This document shows, in pieces, positions 7,799-16,501 of a stretch of DNA of 64,000 nucleotides. Position 1 is the first letter of the stretch. Every line of letters begins with the position of its first letter. This DNA is from Qipengyuania nanhaisediminis (GTDB lineage: Bacteria > Pseudomonadota > Alphaproteobacteria > Sphingomonadales > Sphingomonadaceae): the NCBI RefSeq assembly GCF_900115585.1, contig NZ_FOWZ01000001.1, forward strand, positions 682,001-746,000, written 5' to 3'. Position numbers and translations under genes: made by a program. The notes beneath the pieces are model-generated. The model was not told the DNA's origin. It made no database searches and saw only the letters and a program-made list of their open reading frames with translations.

Positions 7799-9259
7799 AT
7801 GCGTTTCCCGGCAGCCCTTATCGCAATCCTGGCACTGGCCGCCTGCGACAATCGCGAGGATGACGGAGTCGTCGATGTCGCATTTATCGGTGCGCCATCC
7901 GATGCCTTCGAGACCGGCCTGCGGATCGGGCCGGCAGCCCAGCATATCCGAGCCGCTACGCACCAGGGCCTGGTCAGGCTGAACTCCGACGGGCAGGTGG
8001 TGCCCGCCATTGCCGAACGCTGGATCGTCACCGACGATGGCAAGAGCTATATCTTCAGGATCACCGAGTTCGATTTGCCGGACGGCTCGCGCCTCACCGC
8101 CAATAGTGTGAGGGATTCGCTGGTCCGCACATTATCCCGGCTCGAGGGGACGAGCCTGGGGCTGGACCTTGCCAAGGTTGCCGATGTGCGTGCGATGACC
8201 GGGAGGGTGGTCGAAATCCGCCTCAAAAGCGCGATGCCCGGCCTCCTGCAGCTGCTCGCACAGCCCGAACTCGGGATTGCCGGAGAATTCGCGCGCACGG
8301 GACCGCTGGTAGCGGCGAGATCGGACGATGCAGTCAATCTCGAAGTGATGCCGCCCGAACAACGCGGCCTGCCGCCGCAGCAGGACTGGGAAGAAGGCTT
8401 GCGCTCTATCCGCTTCCAATCGGTGAGCGCTGAAGAGGCGGCACAGGGTTTCGCGCAGAACCGGTACGACCTCATGCTTGGCGGGCGAATGCAGGACTTG
8501 CCCCTTGCATCCACCAGTACGTTCGCTCGCGCCAGCGTAAGGCTCGACTCTGCGGTCGGACTGCTTGGCTTTGACGTCATCCGCCGCGAGGGTTTTCTCG
8601 CATCGAGCGAGAACCGTGAAGCAATCGCGCTCGCCATCGACCGCGGCGCGATTGCCAGTGCGCTCAGTATCGAGGGCTGGAATGCATCGAACCGCATCGT
8701 GCCGGACGATTTGCCCGCGACTGTCGCCCGGGCCCCGGCGCGGTGGGACGGGTTGTCGCTCGACCAGCGCCGCAGCAGGGCGGCTCAACGCGCCTCGACG
8801 TGGACCAATGCCAATGGCCGGGCGCCCAGCATCTCCATTGCCCTGCCGGACGGCCCGGGTTCCGACATATTGTTCGAGCGTCTGAGCGCTGACCTCGGGC
8901 AGGTCGGGATCGCGGCCGAGCGCGCCGAGAACCGCCGTTCGGCAGATCTCGTCCTGCGGGACCGCGTTGCGCGGTTCGCCGGTACCCGCTGGTTCCTGAA
9001 CCAGTTCAATTGCAAGGTTTCGCCGCAGGTCTGCTCGGAAGATGTCGACTTCCTCGTTTCGCTATCGGTCGATGCCCAGAGCCCGGACGAGGAAGCGTCC
9101 TACCTCATCGAAGCGGAGCAAAGTCTGACCTCGCTAAACTACTATATTCCGCTCGGTGCGCCGATCCGCTGGGCGCAGGTGCGCTCGGATGTAGAAGGCT
9201 TTTCCGAGAACCCGTGGGCCTTCCATCCCTTGTTCCCGCTCACCCGCGCGCCCATCTAG
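7799..9259 (+). CDS. Orphan solute-binding lipoprotein, SBP_bac_5 (OppA/DppA) family
   Basis: 486 residues. The N-terminus is a lipoprotein signal with lipobox LALAAC (Cys16). The body shows the family pattern: HQGLVRLNSDGQVVPAIAERW, then DGKSYIFRI..FDLPDGSRLTANSVRDSLVRTL, and NREAIALAIDRGAI further on. Proteins of this family bind peptides or nickel for ABC importers. No permease or ATPase gene is adjacent, so the partner, if any, is elsewhere, or the protein has another role. DUF4112 follows six bases after the stop. Confidence 0.82.
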   Translation: MRFPAALIAILALAACDNREDDGVVDVAFIGAPSDAFETGLRIGPAAQHIRAATHQGLVRLNSDGQVVPAIAERWIVTDDGKSYIFRITEFDLPDGSRLTANSVRDSLVRTLSRLEGTSLGLDLAKVADVRAMTGRVVEIRLKSAMPGLLQLLAQPELGIAGEFARTGPLVAARSDDAVNLEVMPPEQRGLPPQQDWEEGLRSIRFQSVSAEEAAQGFAQNRYDLMLGGRMQDLPLASTSTFARASVRLDSAVGLLGFDVIRREGFLASSENREAIALAIDRGAIASALSIEGWNASNRIVPDDLPATVARAPARWDGLSLDQRRSRAAQRASTWTNANGRAPSISIALPDGPGSDILFERLSADLGQVGIAAERAENRRSADLVLRDRVARFAGTRWFLNQFNCKVSPQVCSEDVDFLVSLSVDAQSPDEEASYLIEAEQSLTSLNYYIPLGAPIRWAQVRSDVEGFSENPWAFHPLFPLTRAPI

Positions 9260-9264
9260 GGGTA

Positions 9265-9735
9265 ATGGAAGACAATCGCCTCACTCCGATAGAGCCCTAT
9301 CAGGGCGGCCAGGATCGCACCGAAAATCGCGCATATGCGCAGGGTTTTGCCTTCGATTTGCCCACCGGAAGCGATCCGCAATCGATCCGGCGCAGGGTCG
9401 AAGCGCTCGAAATGATCCTCGAACGCAGCATGGTCCTGCCGGGCACGAATTATCGCATCGGTCTCGACACGATCGTGGGCCTTGTTCCGGTGGTAGGCGA
9501 TATCATTACCGCCGCAATGGGCAGCTATATCGTGTGGGAAGCGCGCAATCTCGGCCTGCCGAAATGGAAGCTTTGGCACATGCTCGGCCGCGTCGGTTTC
9601 GACACGGCAGTCGGTGCAGTGCCGCTAATCGGCGACGCGTTCGACGTGCTCTACCGGTCCAACACCAAGAACCTGCGCACCATCCGCAAGCACCTCGACA
9701 AGCACCACCCTGAAACGCGGGTCATCGATCAGTAG
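9265..9735 (+). CDS. DUF4112 family membrane-associated protein
   Basis: 156 residues. The core RIGLDTIVGLVPVVGDIITAAMGSYIVWEA and GAVPLIGDAFDVLYRSNTKNLR contains two G-x-P-x-x-G-D repeats typical of DUF4112. The hydrophobic stretches around residues 68-90 and 115-130 could insert in the membrane. The function is unknown. The ATG at 9265 follows the upstream stop by five bases; a longer reading would run into the lipoprotein gene. Confidence 0.8.
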   Translation: MEDNRLTPIEPYQGGQDRTENRAYAQGFAFDLPTGSDPQSIRRRVEALEMILERSMVLPGTNYRIGLDTIVGLVPVVGDIITAAMGSYIVWEARNLGLPKWKLWHMLGRVGFDTAVGAVPLIGDAFDVLYRSNTKNLRTIRKHLDKHHPETRVIDQ

Positions 9736-9786
9736 TTTCGGTTGCGACCATTGCGCCTTGTGCGTCCCAGCCATAAGGCAGGGCGC

Positions 9787-10578
9787 ATGACGCAGGACGT
9801 AACGTATTCCAGCTATCTCGACCTCGATCGGATACTCGCCGCCCAGCATCCTTCCTCGGATGCGCATGACGAGATGCTGTTCATCATCGTCCACCAGGCC
9901 AGCGAACTGTGGCTCAAGCTGTGCCTGCACGAGCTCTTCGCGGCGCGCGATTGCATTGTCGAGGATCGCCTCAGGCCCTCGTTCAAGATGCTGGCACGGG
10001 TGGCACGGGCGCAAGGTCAGCTGATCCAGAGCTGGGATGTGCTCAGCACGATGACGCCACACGATTATTCGACCATCCGCCCCCATCTCGGCGGGTCGAG
10101 TGGTTTCCAGAGCGCGCAATACCGCATGATGGAATTCCTTCTCGGCGGGCGCAATCCGGACATGATCACCATGCACGAAGCGACGCCCGAAGTGGCGGCG
10201 GATTTGCGCGCGGAAATGGAGCGCAAGAGCATTTATGCCGAAGTCGTCGCGCTGCTCGCCCGGCGCGGCTTCGCCATTCCGGACGCAGTACTTGATCGCG
10301 ATGTCGGAGCCGCATGGGAGCATTCCTCCGAAGTCGAGGCGGCATGGGCCGAAATCTACCGTTCGCCCAAGGAGCACTGGGACCTTTACGAACTGGCCGA
10401 GAAGCTGGTCGACCTGGAGTACCATTTCCAGCGCTGGCGTTTCGGCCATCTCAAGACGGTTGAGCGGATCATCGGCTTCAAGCGCGGCACTGGCGGCACG
10501 CCGGGCGTGCCCTACCTCGCCGGCGTGCTGAAAGCGGCTTTTTTCCCCGAATTGCTGAGCGTGAGGACCGCGATATGA
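9787..10578 (+). CDS. kynA: Tryptophan 2,3-dioxygenase
   Basis: 263 residues. This heme enzyme opens the indole ring of L-tryptophan to N-formylkynurenine. Family blocks visible: YSSYLDLDRIL, DEMLFIIVHQASELWLKL (His36), LGGSSGFQSAQYRMMEF and WRFGHLKTVERIIG, where His221 corresponds to the heme ligand. The length is slightly short of the roughly 280-300 usual for the family but all motifs are present. First gene of a three-gene operon; its stop overlaps kynB (ATGA). Confidence 0.95.
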   Translation: MTQDVTYSSYLDLDRILAAQHPSSDAHDEMLFIIVHQASELWLKLCLHELFAARDCIVEDRLRPSFKMLARVARAQGQLIQSWDVLSTMTPHDYSTIRPHLGGSSGFQSAQYRMMEFLLGGRNPDMITMHEATPEVAADLRAEMERKSIYAEVVALLARRGFAIPDAVLDRDVGAAWEHSSEVEAAWAEIYRSPKEHWDLYELAEKLVDLEYHFQRWRFGHLKTVERIIGFKRGTGGTPGVPYLAGVLKAAFFPELLSVRTAI

Positions 10579-11222
10579 GTTCGTGGCGCAGTTCGCTCCG
10601 GATCTTCGATATCAGCCAGGTCCTGCGCCCCGGACTGCCGGTCTGGCCGGGTGATACCGAGTTCGGTTTCGAGCGGACGTGGCGGATGGAGGACGGCTCT
10701 CCGGTCAATGTCGGCAAGATGACGATGACCACGCATTCCGGCACCCATGCCGACGCGCCGCTGCACTATTCCGCCGACGGAATGGATGCCGCGAGCATGG
10801 AGCTCGACCCCTTCATCGGGCAATGCCTTGTTGTGGATGCCCGCGGCGTTTCCGGCGAAATCGACGTCGCCGATCTTCCGCACCTCGACAGCGTCGACCG
10901 CGTGCTCTTCCGCACCTGGGACAGCTTCCCGCATGACGAATGGCGCAGCGACTGGACACCGATTTCGTCAGAGGCGATCGAGTGGCTGGCGCTGCAAGGC
11001 GTAAAGCTGATCGGCACGGACGCGCCGAGCGTCGATCCGCAGGATTCCAAGACGATGGATGCCCACAAGGCGGTGGCGAAGAATGCGATGCGTATCCTCG
11101 AAGGCCTCGTGCTCGACGGGGTGGAGGAGGGGCGGTACGAATTGATCGCCCTCCCGCTCAAGGTCGGGGGCGGGGATGCTGGCCTGACCCGCGCAATTCT
11201 GCGGGAAATCCCGGATGCTTGA
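10575..11222 (+). CDS. kynB: Kynurenine formamidase
   Basis: 215 residues. It hydrolyses N-formylkynurenine to kynurenine and formate. HSGTHADAPLH (His54, His58, Asp60) is the metal-binding signature of the bacterial cyclase/KynB family, and GTDAPSVDP is a second conserved block. The ATG overlaps the kynA stop and the gene ends inside the kynU start (8-base overlap), so all three kyn genes are translationally linked. Confidence 0.95.
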   Translation: MSSWRSSLRIFDISQVLRPGLPVWPGDTEFGFERTWRMEDGSPVNVGKMTMTTHSGTHADAPLHYSADGMDAASMELDPFIGQCLVVDARGVSGEIDVADLPHLDSVDRVLFRTWDSFPHDEWRSDWTPISSEAIEWLALQGVKLIGTDAPSVDPQDSKTMDAHKAVAKNAMRILEGLVLDGVEEGRYELIALPLKVGGGDAGLTRAILREIPDA

Positions 11223-12453
11223 GCGCGCACGTAGTCTCGATGCCGCCGATCCGCTGGCGCAATTTCGCGAGCGGTTCGATGTGCCCGAAGGTGTTGTCTA
11301 TCTCGACGGCAATTCCCTCGGCTGCCTGCCACGCGCCACGCCGGCGCGGCTGGAGCAGGTGGTGCGCGAGGAATGGGGCCGCAACCTCATCCGCAGTTGG
11401 AACAGCGCCGACTGGATCCACCTTCCGCAGCGTGTCGGCGGCAAGATCGCACCGCTGATCGGCGCGCAGCCGCACGAGGTCATCGCGTGCGACAGCGTTT
11501 CGGTGAACCTCTACAAGCTGATTTCTGCAGCCCTCGCGATGCGGCCAGGGCGCAAGGTCGTATTGAGCGAGCCGGGCAATTTCCCGACCGACGTCTACAT
11601 GATCGAAGGGCTGGAAAAACAGGGGCTTGCGGAGCGTCGGCTGGTCGAGCGCGACCAATTGCTCGAGGCGCTCGACGAGGACGTGGCCCTGCTGCTGCTC
11701 ACCCATGCACATTACAAGACCGGTGAGCTATTCAATATGGAGGCACTGACCCGCGCGGCCCATGAAAAGGGTGCGCTGGTGCTGTGGGACCTGTCCCATT
11801 CGGGCGGGGCTCTTCCGGTGCATCTTGCTGATTGCAAAGCGGATTTCGCCGTCGGCTGCGGGTACAAATATCTCAACGGAGGCCCCGGAGCGCCTGCATA
11901 TGCCTTCGTCGCGACTGAACACCATATAGCCGATAATGTAGAGGACTCCGCACTTCGCCAGCCACTTTCTGGCTGGATGGGGCATGCAAGGCCCTTCGCC
12001 TTCAGCGACGACTACACGCCAGCCGCCGGGGTCGACAGCCTGCTGTGCGGCACCCCCGGAATTCTCGGGCTCGTGGCGCTGGAGGTCGGCGTCGATCTCA
12101 TCGCAGAAATCGGGATCGAGCGGCTCTATGCCAAATCGCAGAAGCTGTCCGAATTCTTCCGCCAGTGCCTCGCGGAAAACGGCGTGGAAATGGAACTCGT
12201 CAGCCCGTCCAACCCGGCGGAGCGGGGCAGCCAGCTCTCGTTCCGGCATGAAGAGGCTTACGCCATCTGCCAGGCCCTGATCGCGCGCGGCGTGATCGGC
12301 GACTTCCGTGATCCGGACATCCTGCGCTTCGGCTTCGCTCCGGCTTACCTACGCTTCGAAGACATGGCCGAAGCTGCAAGGCACTTAGCCGAAGTGCTGG
12401 ACAGCGGAGAATGGCAACGCGCCGAATTCCAGGAGCGCGCGGCAGTTACCTGA
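11215..12453 (+). CDS. kynU: Kynureninase
   Basis: 412 residues, PLP-dependent, cleaves kynurenine to anthranilate and alanine. YLDGNSLGCLP near residue 30 is the family start block. WDLSHSGGALPV holds the PLP-binding aspartate, and the Schiff-base lysine is Lys218 in CGYKYLNGGPG. With kynA and kynB it completes the tryptophan-to-anthranilate route. No anthranilate dioxygenase genes follow, so the fate of anthranilate is not shown here. The 3' end overlaps the convergent PAP2 gene by eight bases. Confidence 0.95.
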   Translation: MLERARSLDAADPLAQFRERFDVPEGVVYLDGNSLGCLPRATPARLEQVVREEWGRNLIRSWNSADWIHLPQRVGGKIAPLIGAQPHEVIACDSVSVNLYKLISAALAMRPGRKVVLSEPGNFPTDVYMIEGLEKQGLAERRLVERDQLLEALDEDVALLLLTHAHYKTGELFNMEALTRAAHEKGALVLWDLSHSGGALPVHLADCKADFAVGCGYKYLNGGPGAPAYAFVATEHHIADNVEDSALRQPLSGWMGHARPFAFSDDYTPAAGVDSLLCGTPGILGLVALEVGVDLIAEIGIERLYAKSQKLSEFFRQCLAENGVEMELVSPSNPAERGSQLSFRHEEAYAICQALIARGVIGDFRDPDILRFGFAPAYLRFEDMAEAARHLAEVLDSGEWQRAEFQERAAVT

Positions 12454-13492
12454 CGGCTTGTATTTGATCGGAAGCGGACGTTTGCGCCTGCGAACGGACA
12501 GCGTAACGCCAGATTAACGGCACAGCAAAAAGCGAGATAATTCCGTCCAGCGCGTAGTGCCATGCAAGATGTATCGAGCCGATAAAGATCAATACCAGAT
12601 AGGTTGCCGCGAAGCTTGTTACCCACCGATTTCGAAATTTTGTTCGGACCATTAAGAACAAAAGGCATGTCACCGCGACATGAAGGGATGGCGCGGCGCT
12701 GATACCAGAACCGAAATTGCCTTGGCCAAGGCTTTCGAGGAGGAAGTTGCGCGCATCGTGCAGGATAAGGGATTCCGGCAACATTTCCATTAATGGTGCG
12801 AAGGTCGTCGCGCCATAAAAATCGTAGTAGAAGATCGGACCCACCGATGACAGCGCGATGGCGAGGGCGTTTCCGAGCACGGCCCAAGTGAGAAACAGCG
12901 AAAATGCTGCCTTGATTTGAAATTGCGGGTCACGGTCGAACGCCGCCCAAAGCATGACTGCAGTCGCCACTCCTCCCCAGGACGCATATACCCAATCAAT
13001 GACTACGGTAGCCGGCAGACCGAAAATTGCGTGCGTAAAGCGCCAAGGGTCGATACCAAGAAACAACATACGATCTAATGCCGCCAAATAGGGGTCGGCG
13101 TAGAATGGAACGATTGAAGGTATGGCAACCTTGAGCGCAACGAAGGCTTGAGCGGTAGGCAGCATTATCGCGAACAAGAGCAGCGATCGCAGAATCCAGC
13201 TACGATTTGAATAGACGAGACGAACTAGCGTAATCGTCGGTTTGTCGATCTGTCGGACTGTTATTTTTATTGCACACAGTAATATTAGTGCGAGAACAGG
13301 CAGCGTTCCTAATACCATGACCTCGCCGAAAAATTTGAGCGGTAGCAAATCCTGTATTGTTCGCGAGGTGAAATGCGCAGCGATCAGGAAGTGGGTGAGC
13401 ATAAGAGAGAAAAGACACAGGAACTGGGGGGCATAACCCTCGAACAATTTCCCCCGCATTCCGACATTCGGTCGATCCAGTGCTTGTTCCAT
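12446..13492 (-). CDS. PAP2-family (Aur1/inositolphosphotransferase-like) integral membrane protein
   Basis: 348 residues with about six to eight hydrophobic segments. SAAPSLHVA and, 35-40 residues later, HLAWHYALDG are the PAP2 phosphatase motifs with their two catalytic histidines. This spacing and multi-pass layout suit the PAP2_3/Aur1-like branch, which transfers or removes head-group phosphates from lipids. In a sphingolipid producer a ceramide or lipid substrate is conceivable but unproven. The gene and the 160 bases upstream are visibly AT-richer than their neighbours and use codons such as AAA, ATT and TTA that are rare nearby, suggesting acquisition. No good ribosome-binding site is seen. 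Confidence 0.75.
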   Translation of the reverse strand: MEQALDRPNVGMRGKLFEGYAPQFLCLFSLMLTHFLIAAHFTSRTIQDLLPLKFFGEVMVLGTLPVLALILLCAIKITVRQIDKPTITLVRLVYSNRSWILRSLLLFAIMLPTAQAFVALKVAIPSIVPFYADPYLAALDRMLFLGIDPWRFTHAIFGLPATVVIDWVYASWGGVATAVMLWAAFDRDPQFQIKAAFSLFLTWAVLGNALAIALSSVGPIFYYDFYGATTFAPLMEMLPESLILHDARNFLLESLGQGNFGSGISAAPSLHVAVTCLLFLMVRTKFRNRWVTSFAATYLVLIFIGSIHLAWHYALDGIISLFAVPLIWRYAVRSQAQTSASDQIQAVR

Positions 13493-13656
13493 TTCTACAG
13501 AGTGTCCTACTACTATCTCCCATTGAAGCAGAAAGGTGCGCTTGTTCCCCAGCAGGACAGTTCCGCGTATCCTGTCCCGAATCTCCGCGAAGACGCCGGA
13601 TTATCGTGCGATCAATCGACGTCTGGAACTAATGATAGCGGCACACCTTAAAGGAC

Positions 13657-14688
13657 CTAGCCGGTTGGTTGGCCGGCCGCCGACCCGCACCGTCCACGCA
13701 GCCATTCCAGCGCCGGTTCGAGGGCGTCGCCCTCGACCTCCTCGTCGGGGACCAGCGGGCCTTCGATCACAGTGCCGTCGCGATAGGCGACCTTGCTCGA
13801 GGTGACGCCGAGAACGGCGCCGTCGCTCAGTTCGAAGGGGCGGACCGCCATGGTGTAATTGGCCGAACGCGCCCCGAAACTGCGGCTGCCGGTGCGCCCG
13901 GCGAGCGCAACGGCGACCATCTCTCCGGTGCTGGCAGTGCGCGGTCCGAAGATGACGGCAATCGGCGCGTCGGAATTGGCGATCGCGTATTTCGGTTCGC
14001 CCGTATCGGCTTCAGCGCCGCTCTGGGACGAGATCGCCTCTTCGCCCCTGATCCAGGCTGCGCGGCCCTCGATGCCGACGAAATAGCCGAACGGCCCTTT
14101 GCCCAAGAGCGGGTCCAGCCCGTTGAGCATCGGCCACATATTCCCGCCCGAGTTCCGGGCGAGGTCGATCACCCAGCCGCAGCGGGCCGACGGATCGAGC
14201 CGCTGCACGGTCTGGACCAGAGCATCGCGATATTGCGCGCCGACATCCTCGTTCCCGCCCACCGTCGTCAGGCGGGGGAGCATGAGATAGGCGATGTCGC
14301 CTTCCAGCGCCTTTCCTTCGGGCATGGGCGGCGCGGCGGCGTCCTTGCCGGACCACCCAGTCGATTGCAGGCGCGGCTGGGGTACGTAGAGGTAGCCATG
14401 ATTGTCCCCCATCGCGACCACCGCTGCGCGCAGGGCGGAATGCGTGTCGCGCGGGGCTTGTGCGTGTGCGGACAGCACCATGACGGCTCTGCGCATTGCA
14501 TCCCAATCGACCTGCTCGCGATTCATGTGGAACCGCTGGAGGAGGTCCAGCGCATGCTCGACATAGGCGGCGGGGGTTTCCGGCTCTGATGGCGCAGCAC
14601 CCTCCTGCGCCGCAACCGGCTTGGCGAGGGCAAGGGCGGCACAGGCCGCAGCCAGCGACCAGCGGCTTGGCAATGTCGCCAAGCTCAC
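13657..14688 (-). CDS. S41 family peptidase (C-terminal-processing-protease-like), exported
   Basis: 343 residues. The GTG at 14686-14688 overlaps the HNH gene stop (GTGA) and opens with a signal peptide (SLATLPSRWSLAAACAALALAKPVAA). The core has GWVIDLARNSGGNMWPM, typical of the S41 fold, and GPRTASTGEMVAVALAGR, where the serine after TA is the expected nucleophile. No PDZ domain is recognisable, so this is a short, stand-alone S41 hydrolase probably acting in the periplasm. Longer in-frame readings would lie inside the HNH gene and are rejected. Confidence 0.85.
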   Translation of the reverse strand: MSLATLPSRWSLAAACAALALAKPVAAQEGAAPSEPETPAAYVEHALDLLQRFHMNREQVDWDAMRRAVMVLSAHAQAPRDTHSALRAAVVAMGDNHGYLYVPQPRLQSTGWSGKDAAAPPMPEGKALEGDIAYLMLPRLTTVGGNEDVGAQYRDALVQTVQRLDPSARCGWVIDLARNSGGNMWPMLNGLDPLLGKGPFGYFVGIEGRAAWIRGEEAISSQSGAEADTGEPKYAIANSDAPIAVIFGPRTASTGEMVAVALAGRTGSRSFGARSANYTMAVRPFELSDGAVLGVTSSKVAYRDGTVIEGPLVPDEEVEGDALEPALEWLRGRCGSAAGQPTG

Positions 14689-15293
14689 GCCTCCAGCTCG
14701 ATGTCCCAATAGAGCCAGTCGCGCCAGGTTTCGTGCAGGTAGTTGGGCGGGAACATCTTGCCGTGCTGCTGCAATTGCCAGTGCGTCGGCCGGATCGGCT
14801 CGTGATAGAGCGTCATGCCCGCCTGTTTCGGCGTGCGGCCGCCCTTCTTCATGTTGCAGGGCGCGCAGGCGGTCGCGATGTTTTCCCACGTCGTCTTGCC
14901 GCCCAGGCGGCGCGGCACGACGTGGTCGAAGGTCAGGTTGTTCATGTCGCCGCAGAACTGGCAGGAAAAGCGGTCGCGCAGGAACAGGTTGAAGCGCGTG
15001 AAGGCCGGAAATTCGGACGGTTTCACATATTGCTTCAACGCGATCACGCTGGGGATCTTCATATCGAGATTGGGCGAATGGACCTCGCGCTCATAGGTCT
15101 CGATCACGTCCACCCGGTCGAGGAAGATCGCCTTGATCGCGGTCTGCCAGGGCCACAGGCTCAGCGGATAATAGGATAGCGGCGTGTAATCCGCATTGAG
15201 CACGAGCGAGGGACACGATTCCAGATTTCGTGTCGGATCCTCGTCGGCGCTGCGGAAACGAGCCGCGCGTTCGAGTAACTCAGCCTTGAACAT
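14685..15293 (-). CDS. HNH endonuclease
   Basis: 202 residues. It carries VLNADYTPLSYYPLSLWPWQTAIKAIFLDRV, then CQFCG, FDHVVPRRLGGKTTWENI and ACAPCNMKKGGRTP. These are the zinc CxxC pairs and the His/Asn catalytic elements of an HNH domain. Proteins like this are widespread as single chromosomal genes in alphaproteobacteria; the cellular role is not settled. I use the ATG at 15291-15293. A TTG at 15345-15347 would add 18 residues, and neither has a convincing ribosome-binding site. Confidence 0.87.
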   Translation of the reverse strand: MFKAELLERAARFRSADEDPTRNLESCPSLVLNADYTPLSYYPLSLWPWQTAIKAIFLDRVDVIETYEREVHSPNLDMKIPSVIALKQYVKPSEFPAFTRFNLFLRDRFSCQFCGDMNNLTFDHVVPRRLGGKTTWENIATACAPCNMKKGGRTPKQAGMTLYHEPIRPTHWQLQQHGKMFPPNYLHETWRDWLYWDIELEA

Positions 15294-15376
15294 CAGTCGT
15301 AGACACGTGCGCGTCCCTCCCCGATGAGGTTGAGAATGCACTTGCAAACAAAAGGGTCAAGACTGTTACAGACAGG

Positions 15377-15397
15377 CTATCCACAAGCTTATCCAGC
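15377..15397 (+). promoter_or_regulatory. Two tandem DnaA-box-like sequences
   Basis: CTATCCACA (15377-15385) and TTATCCAGC (15389-15397) resemble the DnaA box TTATCCACA with one and two mismatches. They lie 12 bases apart in the short region between the divergent HNH and gluQ genes. This could be chance. Confidence 0.22.
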
Positions 15398-15409
15398 GAG
15401 TCCCGTCAC

Positions 15410-16240
15410 TTGATCGTTTCCCGCTTCGCCCCAAGCCCCAATGGTTCGCTGCATCTCGGCCACGCCTATGCGGCGATCGTGGCGCACGATCTGGTGCGCG
15501 AGCGGGGCGGGCGTTTCCTGCTGCGGGTTGAGGATATCGACGGCGAACGCTCGCGCCCCGAACTGGCCGACGAATTCCGCGCCGACCTCGAATGGCTGGG
15601 GCTGGAATGGGAAGAAGTGCCCGCGCAATCGACCCGGCTGGCGAGTTATGAAGAGACCGCGCGCGAGCTGCTGCATCGCGGCCTGCTTTACCCGTGCACC
15701 TGCACGCGTGCCGATATCCAGGCGGCGGAGCCGCGCTTCGGACCGGAGGGCGCGATCTATCCCGGCACCTGCAAGGGCCGCCTGCTCGATCCCGAAAAGC
15801 CTGCCGCGCTGCGGCTGGACGTGGACCGCGCGATGGCCGAAGTGGGCGAGATTTTCTGGGAGGACGAGCTTGCCGGTCTCATCATGGCCGACCCGCGCCC
15901 CTTCGGCGATGTCGTACTGGTGAGGAAGGACGCACCCGCCAGCTACCATCTTGCCATGACGCTCGACGATGCGGCGGACGGGGTGACACTGGTCACACGC
16001 GGGCAGGACCTGTTTGCCCTCACCCATGTGCACCGGGTGCTGCAGGCGCTGCTCGACCTGCCGGTGCCCGAATGGCACCACCATCCGATTCTGGTCGACG
16101 AGACCGGGCAGAAGCTGGCCAAGCGGCGCGGATCGCCGAGCCTCGCCGATCGCCGCCTTGCGGGCGAGGACGGGCGGGAACTTGCCGGCGCGCTGCGCGC
16201 TGAAGAGTTTCCAACTGGAATTTCGCTCGTCAGTACCTAG
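15410..16240 (+). CDS. gluQ: Glutamyl-Q tRNA(Asp) synthetase
   Basis: 276 residues. This truncated glutamyl-tRNA synthetase lacks the anticodon-binding domain and charges glutamate onto queuosine in tRNA(Asp). FAPSPNGSLHLGHAYAA holds the class I HIGH motif, GQKLAKRRGSP the KMSKS equivalent, and YPCTCTRADIQ with YPGTCKGR the zinc site of this subfamily. The length is right for the family (about 290). The start is TTG at 15410; the downstream stop is followed after nine bases by the small membrane protein. Confidence 0.92.
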   Translation: MIVSRFAPSPNGSLHLGHAYAAIVAHDLVRERGGRFLLRVEDIDGERSRPELADEFRADLEWLGLEWEEVPAQSTRLASYEETARELLHRGLLYPCTCTRADIQAAEPRFGPEGAIYPGTCKGRLLDPEKPAALRLDVDRAMAEVGEIFWEDELAGLIMADPRPFGDVVLVRKDAPASYHLAMTLDDAADGVTLVTRGQDLFALTHVHRVLQALLDLPVPEWHHHPILVDETGQKLAKRRGSPSLADRRLAGEDGRELAGALRAEEFPTGISLVST

Positions 16241-16249
16241 GTAGGCCCC

Positions 16250-16480
16250 ATGAACACTGTCTTCGTCATCCTAATCCTCGCGGCCATGATCATGGTCGTC
16301 GTGTCCCTCGTTCGCGGCGTGGTGGCCTTCCTCCAATCGACCAAGATCGATCTGCAGAGCGGCGAGCAGGTGGACGCCACCGAAATGCAGCTGAAGCAGA
16401 ACAAGGCGATGATGGCGCGCGTCAAATGGCAGGCGGTAGCCATCGTGATCATGGCGATCATGCTCGCCGTCGCCGCCTGA
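16250..16480 (+). CDS. Small two-span membrane protein (HIG1-type)
   Basis: 76 residues. Two hydrophobic helices (about residues 3-25 and 57-75) flank a polar loop ending in NKAMMARVKWQAVAIVIM. The layout and the K-M-M-x-x-R-x-x-x-Q segment match the HIG1/twin-transmembrane family, linked in other organisms to respiratory supercomplexes and hypoxia. It sits between gluQ and the cobalamin adenosyltransferase, 21 bases from the latter. Confidence 0.78.
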   Translation: MNTVFVILILAAMIMVVVSLVRGVVAFLQSTKIDLQSGEQVDATEMQLKQNKAMMARVKWQAVAIVIMAIMLAVAA

Positions 16481-16501
16481 TCCGGCCAGGCGGGGTCAGG
16501 G

